Made by a program: the position numbers and the translations under genes. From positions 1 through 34,913 of the forward strand of contig JAGXFZ010000122.1 of the NCBI GenBank assembly GCA_024637055.1: DNA of 34,913 nt, given 5' to 3'. How positions within the stretch are numbered: the stretch's first letter is position 1; each line of letters opens with the position of its first letter. This DNA is from Gracilibacter sp. Its GTDB lineage: Bacteria; Bacillota; Desulfitobacteriia; Desulfitobacteriales; Syntrophobotulaceae. The notes under the pieces are model-generated. The model saw only the letters and a list, made by a program, of their open reading frames with translations. It was not told the DNA's origin and searched no databases. This document shows positions 6,498 to 14,649 of the stretch, one piece after another.

Positions 6498-8162
6498 ATG
6501 GATATTACTATGATACTCTTTAATTTTCTTGGTGGGTTAGGTTTATTTCTTTTTGGGATAAAAGCTATGTCTGATGGGCTTCAATCTGTAGCCGGAGATA
6601 AAATGCGCCTTATCTTGGAAAAAGGAACAAGTACACCGATAAGAGGGGTCCTTACTGGTACGTTCGTAACGGCTCTTATTCAAAGTAGTAGCGGAACTAC
6701 TGTTTTGGCTGTTGGACTTGTAAATGCTGGCTTATTAAGCCTAAGACAAGCTATTGGTATTATCATGGGAGCCAATATTGGTACTACAGTTACTGCTTAT
6801 TTAATTGGCTTCGACCTTAAGGAATACTCTCTGCCTATAATTGCTTTAGGGGTATTTCTAATTTTCTTCTCCAAAAATAAAAAGTTTAATTATATAGGTC
6901 AGGTCATTTTTGGCTTTGGCCTTTTATTTTTTGGAATGGATGTTATGGGTCAGGGTATGAAACCGCTAAGATCATCCGATTTTTTCATTAATCTAATGAC
7001 AGATGTTGAACACAATGTTTTTCTAGGTGTGTTTATCGGAGCAGTTTTCACAGGTATAGTACAAAGTAGTAGTGCAACCACAGGTGTTTTACAGGAGTTA
7101 GCTTATCAGGGAGCTATAAGTTTAGGTCAAGTTGTCCCTATTCTTTTTGGGATAAACGTTGGAACTACTATCACAGCACTATTAGCAGGGATAGGAGCAA
7201 GTGTTGTTGCCCGTAGAGCAGCATTATCACACTTTATTTTTAATATCTTGGGAACACTTATTTTCCTTCCTTTATTCTTAACGGGGATTTTCATTAAGGT
7301 TGTTATATTCATTACTAATAAGTTTTATATTCTTATCCCAGGTTCTGGCTCATGGGAGACTATTAATATTAAAATGCAGATTGCTCAAATCCACGGAGTT
7401 TTTAATATTGCAAATACAATTTTACTTCTGCCTTTTGTCACGATTTTAGCAGTACTAGTAACAAAAATTATTCCTTCTCGAAAAGGTGAACTAGATGCCG
7501 CTCCTCAATTCCTCGAACCAAGGCTACTAAATAATACCCCGGTGGCACTTTCCAATGCCAAACATGAGTTACTAAGAATGGGTAGAATTGCCTATGATAC
7601 TCTAGACAACTCTGTCGAATTCTTTTTTACCAGGAAGGATGAAAACCAGAAGACTGCCAGATCATGTGAGGCGATAGTTGATAAGTTACAGACAGAAATC
7701 GAATCTTATGTTCTAAGAGCCATTTCCGGTAAGAATCTCACATCAGTATTGTCCAAAAGAAGTCATACCATAATGATGGCAGTAGGGGATATCGAAAGAG
7801 TAGGAGACCATGGACAAAACATAGTTGAATTAGCCGAGTACGCCAGTGCACACGGTTTGGCATTTTCTGACAAAGCCATGGCAGATTTGGAAAAAATGAC
7901 GGAGCAGGTCAAAGAGATTTTTCTTCTGTCTCTCGAAGCTTTAGAAAAGGAAGATAAAAAGTTAGCCCAGACTGTTATTGAAAAGGATAATGCGATCGAT
8001 GATATGGAGAAAGAACTCCGTAAAGCACATATAGCTAGAGTAAATGCCCGGAAATGTAACGGTAATGTAGGAGCTGTATATTTAGATATATTAAGTAATT
8101 TAGAAAGAATAGGAGACCATTCAGTAAATGTAGCAGGTTATGTCATCGGTAATGAAGCTTAA
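6498..8162 (+). CDS. Na+/phosphate cotransporter-type protein with PhoU-like C-terminal domain
   Basis: A 554-residue protein of the NptA/YjbB (SLC34-like) type. Two inverted repeats each contain the hallmark Gln-Ser-Ser-Ser motif (62-65 and 189-192), and each is followed by a 'GxNxGTT' motif (first at 91-97). About eight to ten hydrophobic segments fill residues 1-320. Residues about 350-554 form a PhoU-like helical bundle with two repeats of the 'ERIGDH' kind ('IERVGDHGQN' and 'LERIGDHSVN'). It probably moves phosphate with sodium across the cytoplasmic membrane, with the PhoU-like part as a regulatory tail. The start ATG follows GGGGGATAG. It stands alone. Confidence 0.92.
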   Translation: MDITMILFNFLGGLGLFLFGIKAMSDGLQSVAGDKMRLILEKGTSTPIRGVLTGTFVTALIQSSSGTTVLAVGLVNAGLLSLRQAIGIIMGANIGTTVTAYLIGFDLKEYSLPIIALGVFLIFFSKNKKFNYIGQVIFGFGLLFFGMDVMGQGMKPLRSSDFFINLMTDVEHNVFLGVFIGAVFTGIVQSSSATTGVLQELAYQGAISLGQVVPILFGINVGTTITALLAGIGASVVARRAALSHFIFNILGTLIFLPLFLTGIFIKVVIFITNKFYILIPGSGSWETINIKMQIAQIHGVFNIANTILLLPFVTILAVLVTKIIPSRKGELDAAPQFLEPRLLNNTPVALSNAKHELLRMGRIAYDTLDNSVEFFFTRKDENQKTARSCEAIVDKLQTEIESYVLRAISGKNLTSVLSKRSHTIMMAVGDIERVGDHGQNIVELAEYASAHGLAFSDKAMADLEKMTEQVKEIFLLSLEALEKEDKKLAQTVIEKDNAIDDMEKELRKAHIARVNARKCNGNVGAVYLDILSNLERIGDHSVNVAGYVIGNEA

Positions 8163-8201
8163 AACGTAATGCGATTACCTATAATTACTATCATTATCAT
8201 A

Positions 8202-8229
8202 TTGTATTATCTTCATCTTTTGTTATAAT
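8202..8229 (+). promoter_or_regulatory. Promoter of the HD-domain gene
   Basis: TTGTAT (8202-8207) and TATAAT (8224-8229) are separated by 16 bases, about 30 bases before the gene. Confidence 0.55.
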
Positions 8230-8256
8230 TGAAGATAGTTTGTTAATGAGGAGATA

Positions 8257-8790
8257 ATGAGGAGAAGAGAGATGGAGAAACGATATAAGTATGATAATTG
8301 TTTTCTTGATGTTGCAATTCCAATCATTGAACATGAAGAATATCAAAAAATGAAGAATATTCCGCATCATCATGGTTGCGTTTATGATCATTGTCTAGAT
8401 GTTGCTTATTTCTCTTATAAGGTAGCTCTAAGATTTAATCTTGATGTGGAATCCACAATTAGAGGAGCTTTACTTCATGATTTTTATCTCTATAAATTCA
8501 AGAAAGCAAAAGATAAAAATGTACTAGTGGAGGGTTACCGACATTCTCGAACTCATCCTCAAATCGCCATCACAAATGCACTTAAGTATTTCCAATTAAA
8601 TGATAAAGAAAAAGACATAATTAAAAACCATATGTTCCCTCTCGGGTTTCCTAGAAGTACTGAAGCATGGATTACGACTTTGGCAGATAAAATGCTCGCC
8701 ATCGTAGAGTATTCATCTCGTTTACGAAGTTACTTCCAACTGAAATATTATAGGATAGCCTTTGCGACTTCTAATAAAGAGAATGAATAA
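8257..8790 (+). CDS. HD-domain phosphohydrolase
   Basis: A 177-residue protein with the metal-binding HD pattern: His45 in 'HCLDVA', the His74-Asp75 pair in 'LLHDFYL', His125 in 'IIKNHMFP', and Asp144 in 'LADKM'. HD proteins hydrolyse phosphomono- or diesters, often of nucleotides, and the substrate cannot be told here. Two starts fit: ATG 8257, five bases behind GAGGAG, and ATG 8272, behind AGGAG with eight bases. The second would drop MRRRE. It has its own promoter and terminator, so it is a single-gene unit. Confidence 0.82.
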   Translation: MRRREMEKRYKYDNCFLDVAIPIIEHEEYQKMKNIPHHHGCVYDHCLDVAYFSYKVALRFNLDVESTIRGALLHDFYLYKFKKAKDKNVLVEGYRHSRTHPQIAITNALKYFQLNDKEKDIIKNHMFPLGFPRSTEAWITTLADKMLAIVEYSSRLRSYFQLKYYRIAFATSNKENE

Positions 8791-8803
8791 TTGATAGTAC
8801 TTG

Positions 8804-8830
8804 AACCGGGTTAATCCGGTTTTTATTTTT
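8804..8830 (+). terminator. Terminator after the HD-domain gene
   Basis: AACCGG (8804-8809) pairs with CCGGTT (8816-8821) and is followed by a T-rich tract. Confidence 0.78.
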
Positions 8831-8912
8831 GCAGATTGATATTAAACGATAGAAAATAGCTGTTATATGTATTAATATAATATATGTCATCTATCAAAGG
8901 GAGGAATATAAT

Positions 8913-9257
8913 ATGAAAAATCAGGTTATTAAAATATTTGGAAATATCATTGCCATATATATTGGCGTTGCTCTTTTCTCGGAAATAAGTGCGAACTCAA
9001 CTACCACAATAGTCTTGGCAGGTTTCATTCTCTGGCTTGTGAATATGATTATTCGTCCGTTACTTACCCTGGTCACAATTCCGATAAATCTCCTTACTTT
9101 GGGATTATTCTCTTTGGTTATAAATACTTGGATGGTAATGCTTGTTGGAAAGTTGATTGACGGATTCTATATCCAAGGATTTTGGGCAGCTTTTGGATTA
9201 GCTATCCTAATTGCTTTCATTAACATTATTCTCGGGAAAATGCTAAAGTCTAAATAA
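8913..9257 (+). CDS. YvlD-like (phage holin family 4-type) membrane protein
   Basis: A 114-residue, highly hydrophobic protein with four predicted membrane segments. It contains the family-typical 'WLVNMIIRPLLTLVTIPINLLTLGLFSL' region (41-68) and 'FWAAFGLAILIAFINIIL' near the end. It matches the YvlD/DUF360 type that databases label 'phage holin family', although these chromosomal copies are not linked to phages, and no phage gene is nearby. The role is unknown; envelope stress has been suggested for relatives. The ribosome-binding site is GGGAGGAA. Confidence 0.85.
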   Translation: MKNQVIKIFGNIIAIYIGVALFSEISANSTTTIVLAGFILWLVNMIIRPLLTLVTIPINLLTLGLFSLVINTWMVMLVGKLIDGFYIQGFWAAFGLAILIAFINIILGKMLKSK

Positions 9258-9337
9258 TTTAACTCAAATGAATTATTGTAATTGGCTTATGTTATGATAG
9301 AATCTAGATAAAATGAATATTTAGGAGATATTCCCAC

Positions 9338-9799
9338 ATGAGTGTATTGAAAGATTTTAATAGAGTTCTCAAAGAGAAGGGCTACAAGTTTACCAGCCAG
9401 AGGCAGCATGTATTTGAAGTAGTAGTAGAAAAAGACGGTGAACACCTTAATAGCCAGGAAATTTATGAACTGGTAAGAAAGAAATTCCCTGAGATAGGTG
9501 TGGCGACTGTATATAGAACGCTAGCGCTACTTGAGGAAATGAAGCTTATTTATGGCGTTGATTTTGAAGATGGTTTCAGAAGATATGAGATTGTTAAAAA
9601 TGAAAAAGAACACCGACATCACCATTTAATTTGCTTGGAATGCGGTTTAATCAATGAAGTAGAAGATGATTTACTGGAGACAATTGAGGAAGATATACTA
9701 AAAAAGAATAAGTTCAAGGTTATTAACCATAAAGTAAAGTTTTATGGTTATTGTGAAAAATGTATGTTGATAATGGAAAAAAATGATAAAGTTAAGTAA
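9338..9799 (+). CDS. fur: Fur-family transcriptional regulator (ferric uptake type)
   Basis: A 153-residue winged-helix repressor. Residues 13-65 hold the DNA-binding domain with 'GVATVYRTLALLEE' as recognition helix. The dimerisation half has the His-rich strand 'EHRHHHLIC' (91-99) and two structural zinc pairs, Cys99/Cys102 and Cys139/Cys142. The 'DGFRRYE' segment is more like Fur than PerR or Zur, but the sub-type is inferred, not proven. The C-terminal 17 bases overlap the next gene, showing translational coupling. It would sense Fe2+ and repress iron-acquisition genes. Confidence 0.85.
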   Translation: MSVLKDFNRVLKEKGYKFTSQRQHVFEVVVEKDGEHLNSQEIYELVRKKFPEIGVATVYRTLALLEEMKLIYGVDFEDGFRRYEIVKNEKEHRHHHLICLECGLINEVEDDLLETIEEDILKKNKFKVINHKVKFYGYCEKCMLIMEKNDKVK

Positions 9800-10304
9800 A
9801 CATAAAACAAATGTTACAAGAATTCTTGAAGCGCAATCAATAAATTATACTGTTTATGAATACGCAATTACTGATGGACTAATAGATGCTATCAATGTGG
9901 CCCGTAAGATAGGTGTTGAACGGGAGAAAGTTTTTAAAACGCTGGTTACAATGGGCAAGAAAACGGGAATCAATGTTTTTATGATTCCTGGCAATTACGA
10001 GCTTAATTTAAGAAAAGCATCAGACGCAGCTGGAGAAAAAAGTATAGAGATGATTAAGGCAAAAGAGCTTTTAGGATTGACAGGTTACGTGCATGGAGGA
10101 TGCTCACCACTTGGAATGAAGAGAAATTTTCCGATATATGTTGAGGAAATGGCTTCTCAGTATGATTACATCGTAATTAGTGCAGGGAAGGTAGGCTTGC
10201 AGATAAGTATAGATCCCATAGACTTATTACAGCTGACACATTTCAAATATGCTGATTTAGTTGCTGATACAGCTACTGCACCTAAACCTCTTGGTAATAC
10301 CTGA
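9783..10304 (+). CDS. ybaK: Cys-tRNA(Pro)/Cys-tRNA(Cys) deacylase, YbaK/EbsC type
   Basis: A 173-residue single-domain editing enzyme. The family features are the N-terminal 'KTNVTRILEAQSINYTVYEY', Lys at 'KVFKTLV' (52), 'MIPGNYELNLRKAS' (78-91), and the Gly-rich 'TGYVHGGCSPLGMK' (109-122). YbaK removes cysteine mis-charged onto tRNA-Pro in trans to ProRS. The ATG lies inside the last codons of fur, a 17-base overlap that makes co-translation likely. The functional link to fur is not obvious. Confidence 0.9.
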   Translation: MIKLSKHKTNVTRILEAQSINYTVYEYAITDGLIDAINVARKIGVEREKVFKTLVTMGKKTGINVFMIPGNYELNLRKASDAAGEKSIEMIKAKELLGLTGYVHGGCSPLGMKRNFPIYVEEMASQYDYIVISAGKVGLQISIDPIDLLQLTHFKYADLVADTATAPKPLGNT

Positions 10305-10404
10305 TAGCCGCTCCTTGCCCTCCATGGCCGTCATTAACCGCGGTGCAGCTTAACGCTGTATCAGCTGCGTTCTAGACGCCTCTCTGCTCTAAGGTTCGCT
10401 AAGT
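10305..10404. repeat. GC-rich intergenic element with internal palindromes
   Basis: A 100-base block visibly richer in G+C than its surroundings, directly after the ybaK stop. It contains GCAGCT (10345-10350) and AGCTGC (10363-10368) as an inverted repeat, plus other short complementary pieces. No reading frame of note. It looks like a small dispersed intergenic repeat, but only one copy is visible here. Confidence 0.35.
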
Positions 10405-10444
10405 AATGCACAAATATACTGAAATTTATAATTTAAAAGCTTGT

Positions 10445-10497
10445 AAAAGGGAGTATCGCCAGCTACTTAATGAAGTAGTTTTGCGACGCTCCCTTTT
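10445..10497. terminator. Bidirectional terminator between ybaK and cls
   Basis: AAAAGGGAG (10445-10453) pairs with CTCCCTTTT (10489-10497). Inside it a second hairpin forms from CTACTT (10463-10468) and AAGTAG (10473-10478) around a four-base loop. A-runs and T-runs flank the outer stem, so it can end both the plus-strand ybaK transcript and the minus-strand cls transcript. Confidence 0.75.
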
Positions 10498-10530
10498 ATT
10501 TGTTTTTTGTTTTATCTTAGAGCTTAGAGA

Positions 10531-11988
10531 TTATAGTACAGGAGTAAGCAAGCGAGATATAGACTCTTTAAACTTGATTATTCTTGGTCTACGAAGATAC
10601 TTGTAGAGAGTCAGTTCATTGCAGAACGCCATATCTTTTTCGAATTCTTGAGAAAGCTGATTCGATACCATTCTGTCATAAAGAAAGGCATTAACTTCAA
10701 AGTTAAGCTTAAAACTTCTGATATCAAAATTTGCAGTACCAACTGAAGAAATTAAGTTATCTACAACAATAGTCTTGGCATGCAGAAAGCCTTTATTATA
10801 GACATATGCTCTAACCCCAGCATTAAGTAAGTCTCCAATGAATGAATAAGTAGCCCAATAGACGAAGATATGATCAGGTTTATTGGGGATCATTATCCGT
10901 ACATCTACACCTGAAAGAGCTGCAATCTTAAGGGCCTCCTGGATACTCTCATCGGGAATAAAATAGGGGGTCTGAATATAAATGCTTTTTTTAGCAGAAT
11001 TAATCATTTTAATGTAACCCTGCTTAATCTCTTCTTGGGGAGAATCAGGGCCGGAAGATACTATCTGTATGCCACATGTTCCTTTATATTCCGGCTTCGG
11101 ATAATACCTAGGGGATTGAGAGATTTCTTCACCAGAGGCTGCACGCCAATCAAGTAAGAATCTAGTTTGCATATCATGTACTGCTGTACCGAATATTTTC
11201 AAATGAGTATCACGCCAATACCCCATTCTTTTTTTAAGACCTATGTACTCCTCTCCTACATTAAAACCGCCTATGAATCCTTTTTTACCATCTATAATGA
11301 CCAACTTCCTATGATTACGGTAATTAATTTTTAGATTGATAAGACTTAAGAAGGAAGGGAAAAACAATACAACTTTACCACCGGCCTCACGGAGTGGTTG
11401 GAGATCGCTTTCACTCAGATGATTACCGAGAGCATCGATTAAAAATCTTACTTCAACACCCTCTTTGGCTTTTTCAGTAAGCAGTTTAAGGAGCTGCTTG
11501 CTAAGCGTATCTTGCTTGACAATAAAATATAGGATATGAATATGGCTCCTAGCATTAACAATACATTTAAAAAGTTCTTTGAACTTTGCAGTTCCATCGG
11601 TTATTATTTCCACACTGTTATCCTGTGAAAACAGAGCCTTGCTCTGTTTTTTATGTAGAAGAATAAGGTCCTTATAATTCTCAAAAATAGGGTCTGAAAA
11701 AATCAACTTACCAGATTGTAAATCCTCTATATCTTTATGCAGTAAGGCAGAATACTTTTGTTGTTCCTGAGCACTTAGCTGAAACATTTTTTTGCGGGTC
11801 AGGTTTTGAGAAAGGAGCACATAAAAAAATGCACCTAACGCAGGTAATAAGAAGAGGACAAGAATCCATGACAAGGTAGAGGCAGGGTTTCGCCTCTCTA
11901 AGAAAATGACTGTAAAAGCAAATAATATATTTACTAGATATAGGGCTGTAATTATTTTTGAACTAAAACCAGCTAGGGCTAAATCCAT
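10531..11988 (-). CDS. cls: Cardiolipin synthase (phospholipase D family)
   Basis: A 485-residue bacterial-type cardiolipin synthase. Two hydrophobic segments (about 9-29 and 40-60) anchor it in the membrane. Two HKD motifs form the active site: His226-x-Lys228...Asp233 and His403-x-Lys405...Asp410, each followed by the expected Gly/Ser-Asn pattern ('GFIGGFN' and 'SSVGTANFD'). It condenses two phosphatidylglycerols into cardiolipin and glycerol. Length is typical. The start is ATG behind AAGGGAAG. It lies alone on the minus strand, divergent from the sporulation block. Confidence 0.95.
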   Translation of the reverse strand: MDLALAGFSSKIITALYLVNILFAFTVIFLERRNPASTLSWILVLFLLPALGAFFYVLLSQNLTRKKMFQLSAQEQQKYSALLHKDIEDLQSGKLIFSDPIFENYKDLILLHKKQSKALFSQDNSVEIITDGTAKFKELFKCIVNARSHIHILYFIVKQDTLSKQLLKLLTEKAKEGVEVRFLIDALGNHLSESDLQPLREAGGKVVLFFPSFLSLINLKINYRNHRKLVIIDGKKGFIGGFNVGEEYIGLKKRMGYWRDTHLKIFGTAVHDMQTRFLLDWRAASGEEISQSPRYYPKPEYKGTCGIQIVSSGPDSPQEEIKQGYIKMINSAKKSIYIQTPYFIPDESIQEALKIAALSGVDVRIMIPNKPDHIFVYWATYSFIGDLLNAGVRAYVYNKGFLHAKTIVVDNLISSVGTANFDIRSFKLNFEVNAFLYDRMVSNQLSQEFEKDMAFCNELTLYKYLRRPRIIKFKESISRLLTPVL

Positions 11989-12207
11989 TGTTAACGCTTC
12001 CCTTAATTAATACTTCTTTCTATTTTATACCAGAAAGTTCGAATACAAGCAATGATATTCGCCTGCTACTTCTCTACGAGTAATATAAAATCCGAAAGTT
12101 TAGTACGTTAGATACTGGATAAATATGTTACTTTTAGGGAATTATTTATATAGAGACAGTTTGGAGAACTATATCTAATATTTAAATATGTAGAGGTTAT
12201 TTATTAT

Positions 12208-12891
12208 ATGAAACTATTGGCCCTTTTGGTAGCCCTTGTAATATGGTTTGTTGTATTACTCTTTCTAAGAATACGTGTCAACTTGGATTATAGCTACAAG
12301 AATTTGGAGAGCAAGTTAATATTAAAACTTAAAATTTTATTTTCAGCCTTACATATTAGATTAGTTATACCACGTGAGATGTTCTTCTCTGGGCTAGAGA
12401 ATATATTAAGAAATATAATTGAAGATACTTCTGATAAAGAAATAGAAGTACCAAAAGCAGAAACTAAAACTAAACGATATATGTTTCTGCGTCATTTTAC
12501 AGGAGAAATATTCCGTAAATATATTTCAGGCTGGTCCAAATTTCTATTGCTTAAGAATAAGCTTCTAAAGCTTAAACAAATGTTTTACAGAAAAGTATTT
12601 GTCTATAGTGTTAATTCGAAGATTGAGATAGGGGGGAGAGATGCAGCCGAAACAGGAATACTGGTGGGAGTTATTTGGGCTTACTTGGGCAGGATAACGG
12701 CAAGAATTTATAGTAGTGTATCAGTAAAAAAGAATAAAATTAGCTATTTTGTTCAACCGAGATTTGACGATGAAGTGCTAATATGCAATTTTAATTGCAT
12801 ATTAAGCCTTAAAAACAGCCATATTATTTTTACAGCACTTAAATTTTTTGCCATAATAATCAAAATCAGGAGGATTGGAAATAATGGATGA
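12208..12891 (+). CDS. DUF2953 protein (YtfI-like)
   Basis: A 227-residue protein with one N-terminal membrane segment (2-22) followed by the DUF2953 pattern: 'VNLDYSYKNLESKLILKLKILF' early, and a C-terminal region containing 'GGRDAAETGILVGVIWAYLG' (about 143-162). The function is unknown, but it is regularly found beside ytfJ in spore formers, as here. Its last eight bases overlap the ytfJ start, so the two are translationally coupled. The promoter is not clear in the AT-rich 220 bases upstream. Confidence 0.82.
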   Translation: MKLLALLVALVIWFVVLLFLRIRVNLDYSYKNLESKLILKLKILFSALHIRLVIPREMFFSGLENILRNIIEDTSDKEIEVPKAETKTKRYMFLRHFTGEIFRKYISGWSKFLLLKNKLLKLKQMFYRKVFVYSVNSKIEIGGRDAAETGILVGVIWAYLGRITARIYSSVSVKKNKISYFVQPRFDDEVLICNFNCILSLKNSHIIFTALKFFAIIIKIRRIGNNG

Positions 12892-13330
12892 ACACCCAAT
12901 CGAAACATTGATGAAAACTGCTATGGACAGCATACAGAAGATGATCAACGTTAATACAGTAATTGGCGACCCTGTGGAAACGCCTACCGGTTCAGTGATA
13001 ATACCAGTGTCGAGAGTATCATGCGGTTTCGCTGCAGGCGGTAGTGAGTTTGTACCACTAGATAGTGAGGGGGAAAGTAAAGGTCTAGGAGGCGGTGAAG
13101 ACGGAGAAAGCCCTAAGATGCCATTTGGTGGTGGTAGTGGAGGTGGGGTATCAGTCAAACCGGTTGGTTTCCTGGTAGTTAGTCAGGATCAGATACGACT
13201 GCTTCCTGTTGAGGGCAATATGTTAGCTGAAAGAATTCTGGATGAGATGCCGAACCTCATAGATAAATTTTCTCATATGTTCAACAAAAAGAAAGCCCAC
13301 AAAGAAGTTCCTTTAGATGATCGGTGTTAA
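12884..13330 (+). CDS. ytfJ: GerW/YtfJ-family spore protein
   Basis: A 148-residue member of the GerW (YtfJ) family, linked in Bacillus to spore germination. The N-terminal 'HPIETLMKTAMDSIQKMINVNTVIGDPV' and the 'PVSRVSCGFAAGGSEF' segment are diagnostic. A Gly-rich loop (about 66-88) follows. I place the start at ATG 12884. An upstream in-frame TTG (12875) sits only one base after the AGGAGG (12868-12873), too close to be used, whereas ATG 12884 has ten bases. The gene overlaps the DUF2953 gene by eight bases and precedes spmA. Confidence 0.9.
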   Translation: MDEHPIETLMKTAMDSIQKMINVNTVIGDPVETPTGSVIIPVSRVSCGFAAGGSEFVPLDSEGESKGLGGGEDGESPKMPFGGGSGGGVSVKPVGFLVVSQDQIRLLPVEGNMLAERILDEMPNLIDKFSHMFNKKKAHKEVPLDDRC

Positions 13331-13384
13331 GCCTATCTAATTAAAAACATATAAGTAGTAACACATATTTTTACTTTCTTCTAA

Positions 13385-13420
13385 TCCCCCTGCTTCTTTC
13401 ATACATTGGAAACAGGGGGA
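13385..13420 (+). promoter_or_regulatory. Hairpin that covers the spmA ribosome-binding site
   Basis: TCCCCCTG (13385-13392) pairs perfectly with CAGGGGGA (13413-13420) across a 20-base loop. The right arm is also the only Shine-Dalgarno sequence for spmA (start 13428). No T-run follows, so this is not a standard terminator. It could make spmA translation conditional. Confidence 0.55.
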
Positions 13421-13427
13421 TAAACAT

Positions 13428-14009
13428 ATGGTCAATTTAATCTGGCTTATTATGTTGATAAGTGGGATACTGGTTTCTGCCTTTAAAGGTAATATTGAAC
13501 AAGTAACAACTTCCGCCCTCCAAGCTGCTGAGACAGGTATCGAAGTTGCTATCTATTTAATGGGTATTATGAGTCTCTGGTTAGGACTAATGAATATTGC
13601 AGAGAAAGCAGGTTTGGTAAAGAGTCTTGCCAGAATAACTTCACCTGCGTTGAGATTGCTCTTTCCTTCGCTCAGACCTGATAGTCCGGCATTTGGAGCA
13701 ATTATAATGAACCTTTGTGCCAATGTTCTCGGCTTAGGAAATGCAGCCACTCCGTTTGGTTTAAAAGCGATGGAAGAGCTACAAAAGGAAAACTCCGATC
13801 CAAGTACTGCCAGCCCCGCGATGATAACTTTCCTTGCTTTAAACACATCATGTATTACGATTATACCAGCAACTATCATTGGTGTAAGGATGAAAGCAGG
13901 ATCTATAAATCCCACGGAGATAATAGGCACAACAATTTTTGCCACAGGATGTGCTATGACTGCTGCTATTATCGTAGATTACGTTTTTAGAAAGAGGAGT
14001 AGGGCATGA
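13428..14009 (+). CDS. spmA: Spore maturation protein A
   Basis: A 193-residue membrane protein of the SpmA (nucleoside-recognition/gate domain) family. It has several hydrophobic segments and the family motifs 'MSLWLGLMNIAEKAGL' (56-71), 'NLCANVLGLGNAATPFGLKAMEEL' (about 92-115) and 'FLALNTSCITIIPATIIG'. With SpmB it is needed for spore-core dehydration in Bacillus. The last four bases (ATGA) overlap the spmB start, so translation is coupled. Its ribosome-binding site is tied up in a hairpin. Confidence 0.95.
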   Translation: MVNLIWLIMLISGILVSAFKGNIEQVTTSALQAAETGIEVAIYLMGIMSLWLGLMNIAEKAGLVKSLARITSPALRLLFPSLRPDSPAFGAIIMNLCANVLGLGNAATPFGLKAMEELQKENSDPSTASPAMITFLALNTSCITIIPATIIGVRMKAGSINPTEIIGTTIFATGCAMTAAIIVDYVFRKRSRA

Positions 14010-14545
14010 CGATAATAACAGAATTAGCTCGATGGGCAATCCCATTTATTCTATTTGCTGTTCCTCTTTATGCATATTTTCGCAAAGTCCCTGTTTATGA
14101 AACATTCGTAGAGGGTGCAGAGAATGGTTTCAAGACAGCAATAAAAATATTACCTTTTTTGATAGGTATGTTAGTGTCCATAAGAGTATTTGTTGATTCA
14201 GGTGCTCTAGAATTATTGATAGGCCTCTTTCATCCATTATTCAATGCTTTGGGGTGGAATTCTGAAGTTCTTGAAATCATCCCGTTGGCCATTATGAGGC
14301 CTTTAAGCGGATCTGGTTCCTTAGGTGTTGCCACGCAACTTATTCTTCAACATGGAGCAGACTCATTCATTGGAAGACTAGCGTCTACCCTACAAGGGAG
14401 TACAGATACTACATTTTTTGTCCTTGCCATATACTTTGGTTCGGTTGGGATTAAGAAATACCGCTACGCTCTTAAAGTAGGTCTTACAGCCGATGCTGTT
14501 GGACTCCTCGCTTCTATTTGGATAGTTAGTAAGGTATTTAGTTAA
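14006..14545 (+). CDS. spmB: Spore maturation protein B
   Basis: A 179-residue membrane protein and the partner of SpmA. Diagnostic segments are 'VPVYETFVEGAENGFKTAIKILPFLIGMLVSIRVF' (28-62), 'PLAIMRPLSGSGSLGV' (92-107) and 'STLQGSTDTTFFVLAIYFGSVGI' (126-148). It starts with ATG inside the spmA stop (ATGA overlap). Like SpmA it contributes to spore-core dehydration and heat resistance in Bacillus. A strong hairpin follows. Confidence 0.95.
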   Translation: MTIITELARWAIPFILFAVPLYAYFRKVPVYETFVEGAENGFKTAIKILPFLIGMLVSIRVFVDSGALELLIGLFHPLFNALGWNSEVLEIIPLAIMRPLSGSGSLGVATQLILQHGADSFIGRLASTLQGSTDTTFFVLAIYFGSVGIKKYRYALKVGLTADAVGLLASIWIVSKVFS

Positions 14546-14575
14546 TCGAGAAAATGTTTACAGTAAACTAGGTAA

Positions 14576-14606
14576 AACCAAGAAAGTATCTTTTGCTTTC
14601 TTGGTT
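14576..14606 (+). terminator. Terminator-like hairpin after spmB
   Basis: AACCAAGAAAG (14576-14586) pairs perfectly over 11 bases with CTTTCTTGGTT (14596-14606), with a nine-base loop. The tract after the stem is T-rich but interrupted, so termination may be partial. Confidence 0.6.
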
Positions 14607-14630
14607 AATTCTGTTAAAATAGTTTATATT
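14601..14630 (+). promoter_or_regulatory. Candidate promoter of rluB
   Basis: TTGGTT (14601-14606) and TATATT (14625-14630) are 18 bases apart, 20 bases upstream of the rluB start. The -35 box lies in the right arm of the preceding hairpin. Confidence 0.4.
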
Positions 14631-14649
14631 GTAAAAAGGTGAGATCATA

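Noticed and set aside
8913-9257. Prophage signal from the 'phage holin family' label of the YvlD-like protein
   Set aside because: No other phage gene is near. This label is a known database carry-over for chromosomal YvlD-type proteins.
10406-10606. A 66-codon plus-strand frame
   Set aside because: It runs through the bidirectional terminator and into the 3' end of cls on the other strand, so it is a chance frame.
12802-13158. A 118-codon Pro/Ser-rich frame on the minus strand
   Set aside because: It lies opposite ytfJ and is the mirror of that gene's Gly-rich stretch. No ribosome-binding site or family pattern.
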